Below, piece by piece: positions 50,929-58,791 of a DNA stretch of 64,000 nt. Origin of the DNA: Oscillibacter sp. 1-3 (GTDB lineage Bacteria > Bacillota > Clostridia > Oscillospirales > Oscillospiraceae). Each line of letters begins with the position of its first letter. Within the stretch, counting starts at the first letter, position 1. A program made the position numbers and the translations under genes. The stretch is taken from contig NZ_KE159712.1 of assembly GCF_000403435.2 (NCBI RefSeq), positions 82,664 to 146,663 of the forward strand, given 5' to 3'. The notes under the pieces were generated by a model. That model was not told the origin of the DNA and did not search any database. It saw nothing but the letters and a program-made list of their open reading frames with translations.

Positions 50929-51598
50929 GGATTTTCACACCTCCCAGCGTAATGGCGCTGCCGTACTCGGTCACAAGGTAGCTTGTCTCCGGCGGAATGG
51001 ACAGCAGCGAAACCAGCAGCAGTTTTCCCTCGTCCGTCATGATCCAGTTTCCGCCGTGGGCGGCGGCGATAAAGCGCAGCTCGTCCCGTATGGTGTAGTC
51101 GTTGGCCGGATAGTCAATGGTGTACGCCGGGTTCAGGACGGTCCTGGGGTCCAGCTCCACCTCCATCATTCGGGCAAACTCCGCCGCCGCTGCCGGCATA
51201 TTCATGGGAAAGGTCAGACTCTGGTCCGGCGTCCACACCGCCTCCGCCTTGCGCATGGCGTCATAGGCCTCTACGGTCCAGTATCCGCTATCGTCGCTTC
51301 GCCGGTTGGCGAAGAAGATCCCTTTGGGCAGCCACTCCGTCGCCTGCTCTCCCTCCCGCAGTCGGATGAACCTCTTGATGGCTGCCGTCCGGGGAATGTC
51401 CTTTGCGAAAAGAGATATGGTCAGCTTGGCCGTGGAGGCGTTACCGATTCCAAACTGTTCGTACAGGCCGGATTCCACCGTGTGGGATACCTCCTGCTCG
51501 GGTCCGTACCAGGTCCCGGCGATGTCAAAGGCATATTCCCTTGTGACGTCCCGGGAGCGGATCAGGGTTTTCCACAGTTCACTTGTGCTTTGTGCCAT
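50921..51598 (-). CDS. Phage tail protein (distal-tail/baseplate-like)
   Basis: The protein has 225 residues from the ATG at 51598 behind GAGGCGG. It resembles N-terminal parts of Firmicute siphophage baseplate proteins (AQSTSELWKTLI, WLPKGIFFANRRSDDSGYWT, TIDYPANDYTIRDELRFIAA). The end GGVKILV is abrupt and the following gene begins in another frame on top of it. In relatives I would expect these two to be one polypeptide, but this is memory, not evidence. Confidence 0.7.
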   Translation of the reverse strand: MAQSTSELWKTLIRSRDVTREYAFDIAGTWYGPEQEVSHTVESGLYEQFGIGNASTAKLTISLFAKDIPRTAAIKRFIRLREGEQATEWLPKGIFFANRRSDDSGYWTVEAYDAMRKAEAVWTPDQSLTFPMNMPAAAAEFARMMEVELDPRTVLNPAYTIDYPANDYTIRDELRFIAAAHGGNWIMTDEGKLLLVSLLSIPPETSYLVTEYGSAITLGGVKILV

Positions 51599-51606
51599 AT
51601 TCCGCC

Positions 51607-51969
51607 TCAAATCTCATGTAAATTGAACGAAATGCCGTCCCACAGCAGATTCCCCTTGTCGACGACCTGCCGAAGCTTTGCCGGGAACTGGGAGCAGTAA
51701 AACTCCCTGATCTGCTCCCCGTGGAGGTCCCGGTATTTCACGTTGAAAGTCGCCGCGTGCAGGTCTGTGTCCAGCTGCGCCGCCAGAGCCTCCGGCATGG
51801 GCAGCATTTTGAAGGTCAGATTTCGCTTCTCCGTGATCTTGTCCCGGCGGAGCTTGCCGCTGCGGACGCGCTTCGTCTTCTCGCTGTCCAGGTCATCCCG
51901 GCTCCAGTCGTAGCCGTCGTCCGCGACGTAGCGCGTATAGTCGTGTCCGTTGATAAAAAGAACTGTCAT
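51607..51969 (-). CDS. Small phage tail protein, 120 residues
   Basis: The ATG at 51969 follows GAGGTGTG. The sequence (MTVLFINGHDYTRYVADDGY, KTKRVRSGKLRRDKITEKRN) resembles short tail proteins encoded between the tape measure and the distal tail gene. It overlaps neither neighbour in protein frame but is packed with only 8 bases to each. Function is structural by position. Confidence 0.65.
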   Translation of the reverse strand: MTVLFINGHDYTRYVADDGYDWSRDDLDSEKTKRVRSGKLRRDKITEKRNLTFKMLPMPEALAAQLDTDLHAATFNVKYRDLHGEQIREFYCSQFPAKLRQVVDKGNLLWDGISFNLHEI

Positions 51970-51977
51970 AGCACACC

Positions 51978-54332
51978 TCAAAACAGCAGGGCAAACTTGC
52001 CGGACTTCGTTGTGATGTCGTTGATCCCGTCCCGGGCGGTGCGGCCCAGAACAGCCTTGTCCACCATAATGACCTGCCCGGCCTTGACGGCCTCCAAGAG
52101 GGATTGCAGAAGCATGACCACCTGTCCGTCCCCGCCGCCGGATTCCTCCCGGACGATCTTCCGGATCAGGTCCTCCGGGGCCTCCAGATTTCTCCCGTTC
52201 CTCTGGTCGCCCAGCACCGCCATAAACTCCCGATTGGGCGGAATGACCGCGCCCTGGGCGAGGCGGGGAATTTTGGCCTCCGGAATAGTTGGGATTTTTC
52301 CGTTTGGAACTCCAATATATTCAAGCCCCTTTGAGAAAAGCCCATCTCCGATCAACCCATTTATTTTTCCAATCAGAAGGTTGATCCCCTTGATAATCAA
52401 GTTGATCGCTCCTTCCAGCACAGAGATTATTCCGTTCCAAATAACCGCAAAGATATTTTTAACACCTTCCCAGGCGAGGTCCCAATCATTGGTGAATACG
52501 CCAGTTAAAAACTGTGTAATTCCCGTAAAAATCCGCTTGACGGAATCCAGAATGTTTCCAAGCGTTTCTTGTGTACTGCCGAAAAATCCTGTGACAAAAC
52601 CTTTTGCCGCTTCGATGATACCGTGAAATCTGCCGCCGGTTTTTTCGTCCAGCCATTCCAGAAAGCTCAACAAAGAATCCTTGATCCCGTCTATCACGGC
52701 GAAAACAACCGTTTTTAGGCCGTCAAAGATTTGAGATATACCCCCGAGAGCCTTTTGAATATCTCCTGCGAAGATTCCCGTGAAGAAGTCAACAAACCCC
52801 TGCATAACGGTTCGGATTCCCTCCAGAAGCTCCTCTCCGTGCCCGGTGGCGATGGTAATCGCCAGAAGCGCCGCCGCAATTGCCGCGATCAAAAGCGGAA
52901 TCCAGGACCCCGCCATAAGGGCAATTCCCGCGCCGGTTGCAAGGATTCCGGCAATAGCAAGCAGCATATTTTGTAAGTTCCACCCGTTTTGCATTGCGTC
53001 CCGAAAACCCGTCACCAACATCACGATTCCGCCCACCACCAGCGCTATTCCGGCCGCGACGGGGCCCAGGGTGATATACAGTCCCGCCGCCGCGGCCGCA
53101 AGCCCTCCGACCATCTCAATCAGGTTCAGCCAGTCCACACCGTTCTCCCACGCGTCTGTCAGACCGTGCCAGAATAGCAGTAATCCGCCAACCGTCAGCA
53201 GAACGCCGCCCAGTTTGGTAGCGATCTGACCCAGAACGCCCGGAAGCGCGGTCCCGATTTTCCAAAGCAAAAGTCCGGCGGCAATTAATCCCACAAAGTC
53301 CGCGATCTCCCGCATACGCTCCTCGATGCCGTCCATATTATCCGCCCAGGAGAAGTCCGGCGCGATCTCCGCGGAAGCACCTCCGCCGCCATTGGAATCC
53401 TCTGTGCTGATTTGGTTGATCTCATCAAACCCCGCCAGGGAGCCGGAGGCCTCGTCCGCCGCCGAACCGACGCCGGAAATGGCCTTCGCCTCTCCGTCCA
53501 GCGCCTCCGCTCCATCCGCGGATTGTTTGATGGTCTTTCCAAAAAGCGCAGATACCATCGCTGCAACGGCGGTAACAACCTTAAAAAGGACGTTCAAAAA
53601 CACGGTAAAGGCCGGTATGATGGCCTCAATCAGCGGCTGTGCCAGCGTCAGCAGCGCACCTTTCAGTTGAGCGATGGCCTGCCGGGCCTCATCGTTGATC
53701 TTGATGTACTTCATGGCCAGCTGCTGAAAGGCGGTTAAGGCTTTGGAAGTGATGTTCAAATCCAATGCGCCCTTATCGAGGCCAAAGAAGCTCTTGGCAA
53801 GCCGGCCGATGACGTTTTTAGCCGTGGGAGGATCTGGTTTATCTCCATCCTGCTTTTTGGCATCTTCATCAATCTGCTGTGTGAGAATTCCGGCCTCTGT
53901 TTTCATTTCTCCCAGCTTTTGAGTAGAAGCGTCTATTTTTAGGTTGTAGCTGTCAATTGCGTCTTCCGTTTTGTTCCATTCGGCCTGCAGAGCGTTGACG
54001 CGTGTCTTCTGCTCATCATACTCCTGTTTAACGGAAGAAATCTGCCCGGCATGTGATTCCCGCTGTCCAATGTCGGCGCTTTTATCCTTTGACAAATCGC
54101 GGATTTCTGCAAGCCGGTCTCTGATTTCCTGCAGTTTTGCTTTTTCAGCATCCAACTCTCCAGCCTGGAAAAGGCTTTTCTGCGCCGCCTTTTCCTTCGC
54201 TTTTGTTATATTGGCAATGCCCTTTTCCACCTTTTTGATATTGCCGCGCAGCTTTGCAAGCCGCTTTTCGGCCTGATTGACATTTATATCAACATCAATA
54301 ACAACGCTGCCGTCTGCTGTTGAGTTTGCCAT
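51978..54332 (-). CDS. Phage tail tape measure protein
   Basis: The protein has 784 residues. It starts with a charged coiled-coil region (VNQAEKRLAKLRGNIKKVEK), has several long hydrophobic segments in the middle (LNVLFKVVTAVAAMVSALFG, LAAAAAGLYITLGPVAAGIA, LLIAAIAAALLAITIATG), and ends in helical repeats. This is the standard layout of the protein that sets tail length, with a position 5' of the tail-tip genes. At 784 residues the tail would be roughly 110-120 nm if the usual 1.5 Å per residue applies. Confidence 0.9.
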   Translation of the reverse strand: MANSTADGSVVIDVDINVNQAEKRLAKLRGNIKKVEKGIANITKAKEKAAQKSLFQAGELDAEKAKLQEIRDRLAEIRDLSKDKSADIGQRESHAGQISSVKQEYDEQKTRVNALQAEWNKTEDAIDSYNLKIDASTQKLGEMKTEAGILTQQIDEDAKKQDGDKPDPPTAKNVIGRLAKSFFGLDKGALDLNITSKALTAFQQLAMKYIKINDEARQAIAQLKGALLTLAQPLIEAIIPAFTVFLNVLFKVVTAVAAMVSALFGKTIKQSADGAEALDGEAKAISGVGSAADEASGSLAGFDEINQISTEDSNGGGGASAEIAPDFSWADNMDGIEERMREIADFVGLIAAGLLLWKIGTALPGVLGQIATKLGGVLLTVGGLLLFWHGLTDAWENGVDWLNLIEMVGGLAAAAAGLYITLGPVAAGIALVVGGIVMLVTGFRDAMQNGWNLQNMLLAIAGILATGAGIALMAGSWIPLLIAAIAAALLAITIATGHGEELLEGIRTVMQGFVDFFTGIFAGDIQKALGGISQIFDGLKTVVFAVIDGIKDSLLSFLEWLDEKTGGRFHGIIEAAKGFVTGFFGSTQETLGNILDSVKRIFTGITQFLTGVFTNDWDLAWEGVKNIFAVIWNGIISVLEGAINLIIKGINLLIGKINGLIGDGLFSKGLEYIGVPNGKIPTIPEAKIPRLAQGAVIPPNREFMAVLGDQRNGRNLEAPEDLIRKIVREESGGGDGQVVMLLQSLLEAVKAGQVIMVDKAVLGRTARDGINDITTKSGKFALLF

Positions 54333-54428
54333 AGCCTAATCACCTCTCAAAGTTATTTCTAAAACCGCCTGACATAGTGCGGCATATATGGTATGCTATA
54401 ATCATCTTAAAGGAATGAGGCCGCAGAT

Positions 54429-54581
54429 ATGGGAACCGAAATCGAACGGCAAGACACTCGGAAAGCTATGGCGTACGATATAATTCAAATTCTCAAAGAG
54501 AACCCCGAAAAACAAAGCTATACCACAGAAGAAATTGAAAAAATCATACACGTCTATTTGACTACGGCAGACCAAAAGTGA
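54429..54581 (+). CDS. 50-residue protein on the opposite strand inside the tail module
   Basis: A plus-strand frame MGTEIERQDTRKAMAYDIIQ, ILKENPEKQSYTTEEIEKII, HVYLTTADQK starts behind AAAGGAATGAGG. It is acidic and helical with strong coding character although short. It lies between the tape measure and Gp15 genes, which run the other way. Independently transcribed inserts of this kind are called morons in phages. Function is unknown. Confidence 0.65.
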   Translation: MGTEIERQDTRKAMAYDIIQILKENPEKQSYTTEEIEKIIHVYLTTADQK

Positions 54582-54625
54582 CGGAGCGGGACCGTGAAAC
54601 CGTCCCTTCTCCTCGAAGGGCAAAC

Positions 54626-55018
54626 ATGGCAGAGCAGAAAGAAACGCCGCAAGGGCGGTATCATAAGGCACATACCGTAAACGTCAATATTCGGCTTATG
54701 AAAAATACTGAACAGGGCATTATTCAAAAGCTGAACAGCGTCCCCAACAAGGCCGGATATATCAAGGCTCTCATTCGGGCAGACATCGGGAAGCATCCCA
54801 TCAACACGGCCAGTCTTATGCGCTGGCCGTGTTTCTACGTCCCGCCCCACTCCTTCATCAGCGCATCATCCGCGCTGGTATACTTCCGCTTGAAGTCCAC
54901 CAGGTGCCGGTTCTTCCGGTACCACTCCCGATCAGACTTGTCCAGCTGTTTCCCCCGCGCCAGGTGGTCCCGAATACGGACCACCTGGGCAAGGGTGCAG
55001 TCTCCAATCTCGTTGTAA
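54626..55018 (+). CDS. Small DNA-binding-like moron protein running into antisense sequence
   Basis: From the ATG at 54626, behind AAGGG, the first ~56 residues (YHKAHTVNVNIRLMKNTEQG, LNSVPNKAGYIKALIRADIG) match small ribbon-helix-helix-like proteins of mobile elements. No stop follows, so the frame continues ~75 codons antisense to the Gp15-like gene until 55018. The genuine protein probably ended near 54805 and lost its stop, or the 3' part was replaced. Confidence 0.55.
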   Translation: MAEQKETPQGRYHKAHTVNVNIRLMKNTEQGIIQKLNSVPNKAGYIKALIRADIGKHPINTASLMRWPCFYVPPHSFISASSALVYFRLKSTRCRFFRYHSRSDLSSCFPRARWSRIRTTWARVQSPISL

Positions 55019-55386
55019 GCCGCCAGGAACGTCCACCAGTGCATATACTCCAAAGAGCGGACCTCCCGCCCCACCACGCGGTTGATGGGGGCGATCATCA
55101 GGCTGTAATCCTGTTCCCAGTCCACCAGCCGCGGGGACTTGTGGGGCGCGTCGCCGGAATCGCAGTTGATAAAGCGCACGCCCTCGTTCAAAGCGTCCTC
55201 ATAGTGCTCCGGCGGCATATCGTCAAAATCCGGGTACAGGCCGATGAGCACCGCCAGCGCCCGCTTCTGCTCGTCCGCCTCCGGGTCGGAGAGATCCGTC
55301 AGGATGTCCAGAATACAGCGATAGTCCGTCCGAATGGGATAGGAAGCCCCCTGGACTTCTACGCTTTGTGGAAGCTCCCAATTCAT
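54835..55386 (-). CDS. Tail assembly chaperone, Gp15 family
   Basis: The protein has 183 residues. MNWELPQSVEVQGASYPIRT, YRCILDILTDLSDPEADEQK, WEQDYSLMIAPINRVVGREV and LAAYNEIGDCTLAQVVRIRD match the bacteriophage Gp15 family, which sits between the major tail and tape-measure genes. It starts ATGA-coupled to the preceding gene. Confidence 0.88.
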   Translation of the reverse strand: MNWELPQSVEVQGASYPIRTDYRCILDILTDLSDPEADEQKRALAVLIGLYPDFDDMPPEHYEDALNEGVRFINCDSGDAPHKSPRLVDWEQDYSLMIAPINRVVGREVRSLEYMHWWTFLAAYNEIGDCTLAQVVRIRDHLARGKQLDKSDREWYRKNRHLVDFKRKYTSADDALMKEWGGT

Positions 55387-55823
55387 TTGTGATACCGGGC
55401 GGAGTACTTCTGGTATTTGGCCTTGTACTTGGCAATACGGGGGTCCGCCTGCTTCTGAATGTCTCCGATGTTCGCCTCGATCTCATCCAGGATGGCCAGC
55501 ATCAGGTTCAGCCACACAGGAAATCCGTTGGCAAACGCACAAAGGCTCATATCTCCGAACACCGCCGCGCAGACCGGTGCGTCAAACAGGCCGTCCAGGA
55601 CCTTCTGCATCTCCTCATCGCGCCGCCGGGCCAGGGAGAACGCCCCTGCAGGGTCGTTCATCTCCTCCGCCTTCTTGGCATAACTGTCCTGGAGCTTCCC
55701 CATCTCGTCAACAGCGTTGTAGAACCGCTCCGCAAAGGCGCGGTCTGCCGGGTTGAAGGAGACCTCGCATTTCCCGTTGAGAGAGTATGAGACTACGCCA
55801 GAGTCAAAGGTAAGCTCTCTCAT
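55383..55823 (-). CDS. Tail assembly chaperone partner, 146 residues
   Basis: The ATG follows GGAGGACTAACCC. The protein MRELTFDSGVVSYSLNGKCE, VSFNPADRAFAERFYNAVDE is helical and fits the first of the two genes normally encoded between major tail protein and tape measure. Its overlap with the Gp15 gene, four bases, supports a functional pair. Confidence 0.75.
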   Translation of the reverse strand: MRELTFDSGVVSYSLNGKCEVSFNPADRAFAERFYNAVDEMGKLQDSYAKKAEEMNDPAGAFSLARRRDEEMQKVLDGLFDAPVCAAVFGDMSLCAFANGFPVWLNLMLAILDEIEANIGDIQKQADPRIAKYKAKYQKYSARYHK

Positions 55824-55826
55824 GGG

Positions 55827-56372
55827 TTAGTCCTCCGTCGCAGTGGCAGACGCAGCGGGCGTAAAGGTCACAGCCCCGCCAGCGCCCTTGCTGACGGTCC
55901 CGACCGTGCGCTCGCCGCCGTAGGTGACGTCCACGGGCATTCCCAGGTTTCCGCCTCCTTCGCCGCCCAGGCTGGAGGGCTTGACCATGCAGGCGGAATA
56001 GCGCTCGGCAAACGCCGCCTCTTTACTGCCGCTGTAAAAGTGCGCAATCATCACGTCCATGTTGGTCAGAGCCTGGGCGTTCTGCTCGATAACGGCCAGC
56101 TGATAAATCTTCTGCTGTGCCGCGTCGCCGCCGTCCAGGTCCCAGGGATCAAAGCTCTGGCTCATGGTGGGCTTTTTCATGGTGGTCCAGGTGTTGCCAA
56201 GAATGTCCTGGCTGGAATCCTCGCTCCAGTCGTATTCAATGGAGCTGTCGGTGGTCCGCCGCCCAAAGGGGCTCCACACCGGCGAGGAATCCGTTCCGGT
56301 GTTCAGGTAGGCAATCATCAGCTCCCGGGCAATGGTCTGGCCGGGGGTCGTGTTGAAATTGTTGTCAGCCAT
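55827..56372 (-). CDS. Major tail (tube) protein
   Basis: The protein has 181 residues, behind GAGGTGAT. NNFNTTPGQTIARELMIAYL, WSPFGRRTTDSSIEYDWSED, DILGNTWTTMKKPTMSQSFD and QALTNMDVMIAHFY are typical of the siphophage tail tube protein. It builds the tail around the tape measure. Confidence 0.88.
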   Translation of the reverse strand: MADNNFNTTPGQTIARELMIAYLNTGTDSSPVWSPFGRRTTDSSIEYDWSEDSSQDILGNTWTTMKKPTMSQSFDPWDLDGGDAAQQKIYQLAVIEQNAQALTNMDVMIAHFYSGSKEAAFAERYSACMVKPSSLGGEGGGNLGMPVDVTYGGERTVGTVSKGAGGAVTFTPAASATATED

Positions 56373-56593
56373 TTATATCACCTCATATGTCATTTTCATT
56401 AAAATCTGGTGGTCCTCATCGCCGTTTTCGTATTCGGCGAACTTGGAGGATCGGGTAGTGGCTTCCACCCGCATAGCCCGGATACCGTTTCCCAGGTCCG
56501 GCGTCCCACGCTGTACCCAATCCCCCAGCCGGTCCAGCAGCTCATCCGCTTTCAGCCGCTTGTCCGGACTGGTGGTGTTGCCGGGGACTGAAG
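56373..56593 (-). pseudogene. Phage minor capsid/tail-completion gene truncated by the IS
   Basis: The C-terminal ~70 codons survive (RLKADELLDRLGDWVQRGTP, TTRSSKFAEYENGDEDHQIL, MKMTYEVI). The frame is cut at the left IS end (56594). The position just before the major tail gene is that of a minor capsid or tail-completion protein. All head genes that should follow on the minus strand are missing beyond the IS. Confidence 0.75.
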
Positions 56594-58256
56594 TGCCCCC
56601 TGTCAAGTAGACAAAACAGAGAAAAAGAAAGGCAGGAATGGCAATGAGATAGCTTTTGCCTCTATTTCACCCCAGCTGCCAAGAATTCCATAGGCGTCAC
56701 ACACCCAAGCTTTTTTTGGTATCGTTCATGGTTGTAGAAATAGATGTATGCGGCGACCGCCTCGCAAAGCTGGCTGTAGTCATCAAAATGATGTAAATAG
56801 TACATCTCGGATTTCAAAGTACCCCAAAATCCTTCCATGGGCGCATTGTCCAGGCATTTTCCTGGACGGGACATACTTTGACAGACACCGGCCTCCTTCA
56901 TCCTTTTTTGAAAGGCGCGGCTGGTATATTGTGCGCCCCGGTCGCTATGAACCAGCGGATGCGCATCGGGATACTGCCGGAACGCCCATTCAAAGGCTTC
57001 GAAGACCAAAGCGATGTTATTACGCTGCCCGAATGAAAAACCTACAATATTCCTTCCGTACAAATCCAGGACTGCGCACAAATAAGCTTTTCCGCTTGTC
57101 CCATATTTGAATTCTGTTACATCCGTCAGCCACTTTTCATTTGGTTTCTTTGCCGCAAAGCCCCTGTTCAAAATATTTTCCGCAAGATATTCATCCGAAG
57201 ACTTCTTCCTGCGTGTCCGCTTTCTTCTCCTGCATACAGAGCGGAGGTCAAGGAGCCGCATCAGCCGGTATACCCTCTTCAGATTACACTTGATTCCATA
57301 CCGTCGTTCCAAAATGATCTGCATCTGCCGGTAACCGGGAACGCCGTGCTGGCTTTGGTATATTTCAACAATTAGATGAGCCAGCTTTTCGTCTTCCCTC
57401 TGCTTGGGACTTGCCGCTCGGTTGAGCCATTTGTAATACCCAGCCCGGCTGACGCCTGCTGCCATACAGAGCTTGCACACAGGCCAGTGATACGTCTCAT
57501 GCAGTTCCTTGACGGTTTGATAGGCCGTTTCATGCCGGACCCCGCTGAAGTCCGGCAGCTGATTTCTGGGCCAGCATATCTGCTGGTATCTCTGCTGTAC
57601 CGCCATTTTCATTTCCAGTTCCAGGCTGTTCATCCGCAGGCGCTGGTTCTCCGCGGCAAGGCCGGACGAACGATGGTCACCGTCCAACCCCTCCAAGCCT
57701 GCCTTGTGGTATCGCTGTACCCAGCCATAAACCTGCTGATATGTGAACCCGAAGCAAGCCGCGGTCAGCTTGTAGTTTTTTCCATGAGTGATGCAATACT
57801 CCACCGCTGCTTTACGCTCTTCATAAGATACCATGGTCAACGGAACACTCCTTCTGCCTCCGGGAGAACGGAATCCTTTTTGACCATTATACAACTTAAT
57901 CCACTGTTCCAGCTGCGATCTTGACCGCAGCTGATATTTTTTGCAGACTGCCTCTATACTTATCTGACCGGACAGATACAGCTCTGCCGCCTGCTGCTTT
58001 ACGATTGCGGGATAGTGATGATTCCCCTTCCGGTGACGCAGCCCTTCCTCACCAAACAGATCATAATTCTGAAGCCATTTCTGTAGGGTGCTGCGCTGCA
58101 CCCCAAATCTTGCTGCGATTTGATTCAGGCTCCCGGCTCCGGCATAGCACTGCTTCACTGCATCGATCTTTGTTTCCGCACTGATTGCTGACATAATGAT
58201 GCTCCCCTTCGAGTAGTCTGCAAGTTTTTCTCGCTTTGTCTACTCTATGGGGAGCA
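56594..58256 (-). mobile_element. IS3-family insertion sequence
   Basis: The element is 1663 bp with imperfect inverted ends: TGCCCCCTGTCAAGTAGACA on the left and TGCTCCCCATAGAGTAGACA (reverse complement) on the right, both followed by AAA(G/A)C. Flanks are GACTGAAG on the left and TATCACTG on the right; I see no target duplication. It separates prophage (left) from conjugative-element DNA (right), so it probably took part in a rearrangement. Confidence 0.8.
56662..58194 (-). CDS. IS3-family transposase, single fused ORF
   Basis: The transposase has 510 residues. The N-terminal ~170 residues hold two helix-turn-helix modules (QIAARFGVQRSTLQKWLQNY, KLTAACFGFTYQQVYGWVQR). The rest is the DDE integrase: D in WLTDVTEF, D in VHSDRGAQY, E in DNAPMEGFWGTLKSE. 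Classical IS3 elements use two ORFs joined by -1 frameshifting; here one frame covers both, so no frameshift is needed. The catalytic residues are intact, so it may still be active. Confidence 0.92.
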   Translation of the reverse strand: MSAISAETKIDAVKQCYAGAGSLNQIAARFGVQRSTLQKWLQNYDLFGEEGLRHRKGNHHYPAIVKQQAAELYLSGQISIEAVCKKYQLRSRSQLEQWIKLYNGQKGFRSPGGRRSVPLTMVSYEERKAAVEYCITHGKNYKLTAACFGFTYQQVYGWVQRYHKAGLEGLDGDHRSSGLAAENQRLRMNSLELEMKMAVQQRYQQICWPRNQLPDFSGVRHETAYQTVKELHETYHWPVCKLCMAAGVSRAGYYKWLNRAASPKQREDEKLAHLIVEIYQSQHGVPGYRQMQIILERRYGIKCNLKRVYRLMRLLDLRSVCRRRKRTRRKKSSDEYLAENILNRGFAAKKPNEKWLTDVTEFKYGTSGKAYLCAVLDLYGRNIVGFSFGQRNNIALVFEAFEWAFRQYPDAHPLVHSDRGAQYTSRAFQKRMKEAGVCQSMSRPGKCLDNAPMEGFWGTLKSEMYYLHHFDDYSQLCEAVAAYIYFYNHERYQKKLGCVTPMEFLAAGVK

Positions 58257-58717
58257 TATCACTGGAGGACTTCGCCCAGGCCGAAATCACCGCCGTCAAG
58301 TTCTCCTCTCCGTATCTGGACGGCCTCCTCCCGCTGGATACAATCACTGTGGAAGACGCCAATACGCTGGCGCTGTGCCTTCAGGAGATGGAGCAGGAGG
58401 ACGGGGAACTGATGAAGTTCTGCGCTGTTCTGGAGGTGGAACAGCCGGGTGCCTTCACGGAAGCCGTCAGCATCGCCATGGACCGGGACGACTATGAACT
58501 GGTCCCGGAGGACATGGATGAGTATGGGAAACAGGTACTCCGCCGCACTGGGGCTGACGATGAAGTCATTGATACCATCGACGGGTATATGGATTTTTCC
58601 CGTCTGGGCGAGGACTCCATGGCAGAGGACGGCGTCCGGCGGACGGAGTTCGGTCTGGCGCGCCGTCTGAGCAAGCCTTTTCCTCCCGCACCGGAGATTG
58701 GGCAGGCGATGATGTAA
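58257..58717 (+). pseudogene. N-terminally truncated conjugative-element protein (ArdA-like)
   Basis: After the IS end the frame reads ISLEDFAQAEITAVKFSSPY, LDGLLPLDTITVEDANTLAL, and later DEYGKQVLRRTGADDEVIDT, EFGLARRLSKPFPP. The acidic composition and this segment resemble antirestriction/ArdA-type accessory proteins of clostridial conjugative elements. The only upstream start, ATG at 58247, lies in the IS end. The gene has thus lost its 5' part and could be expressed from an IS-supplied start. Confidence 0.55.
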
Positions 58718-58791
58718 AAAGTTTTTGTAGACTTTCGCCGGGAGTTGTGGTATCTATTGTTGCTGACCAAAAACGAAAGGGAGTGAAACCG

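Noticed and set aside
43182..56593. A tailocin (headless phage-tail bacteriocin) instead of a prophage remnant
   Set aside because: Only tail and lysis genes are present, but the adjoining capsid/tail-completion gene is cut by an IS and the next DNA belongs to a conjugative element. Loss by rearrangement is simpler than a dedicated tailocin.
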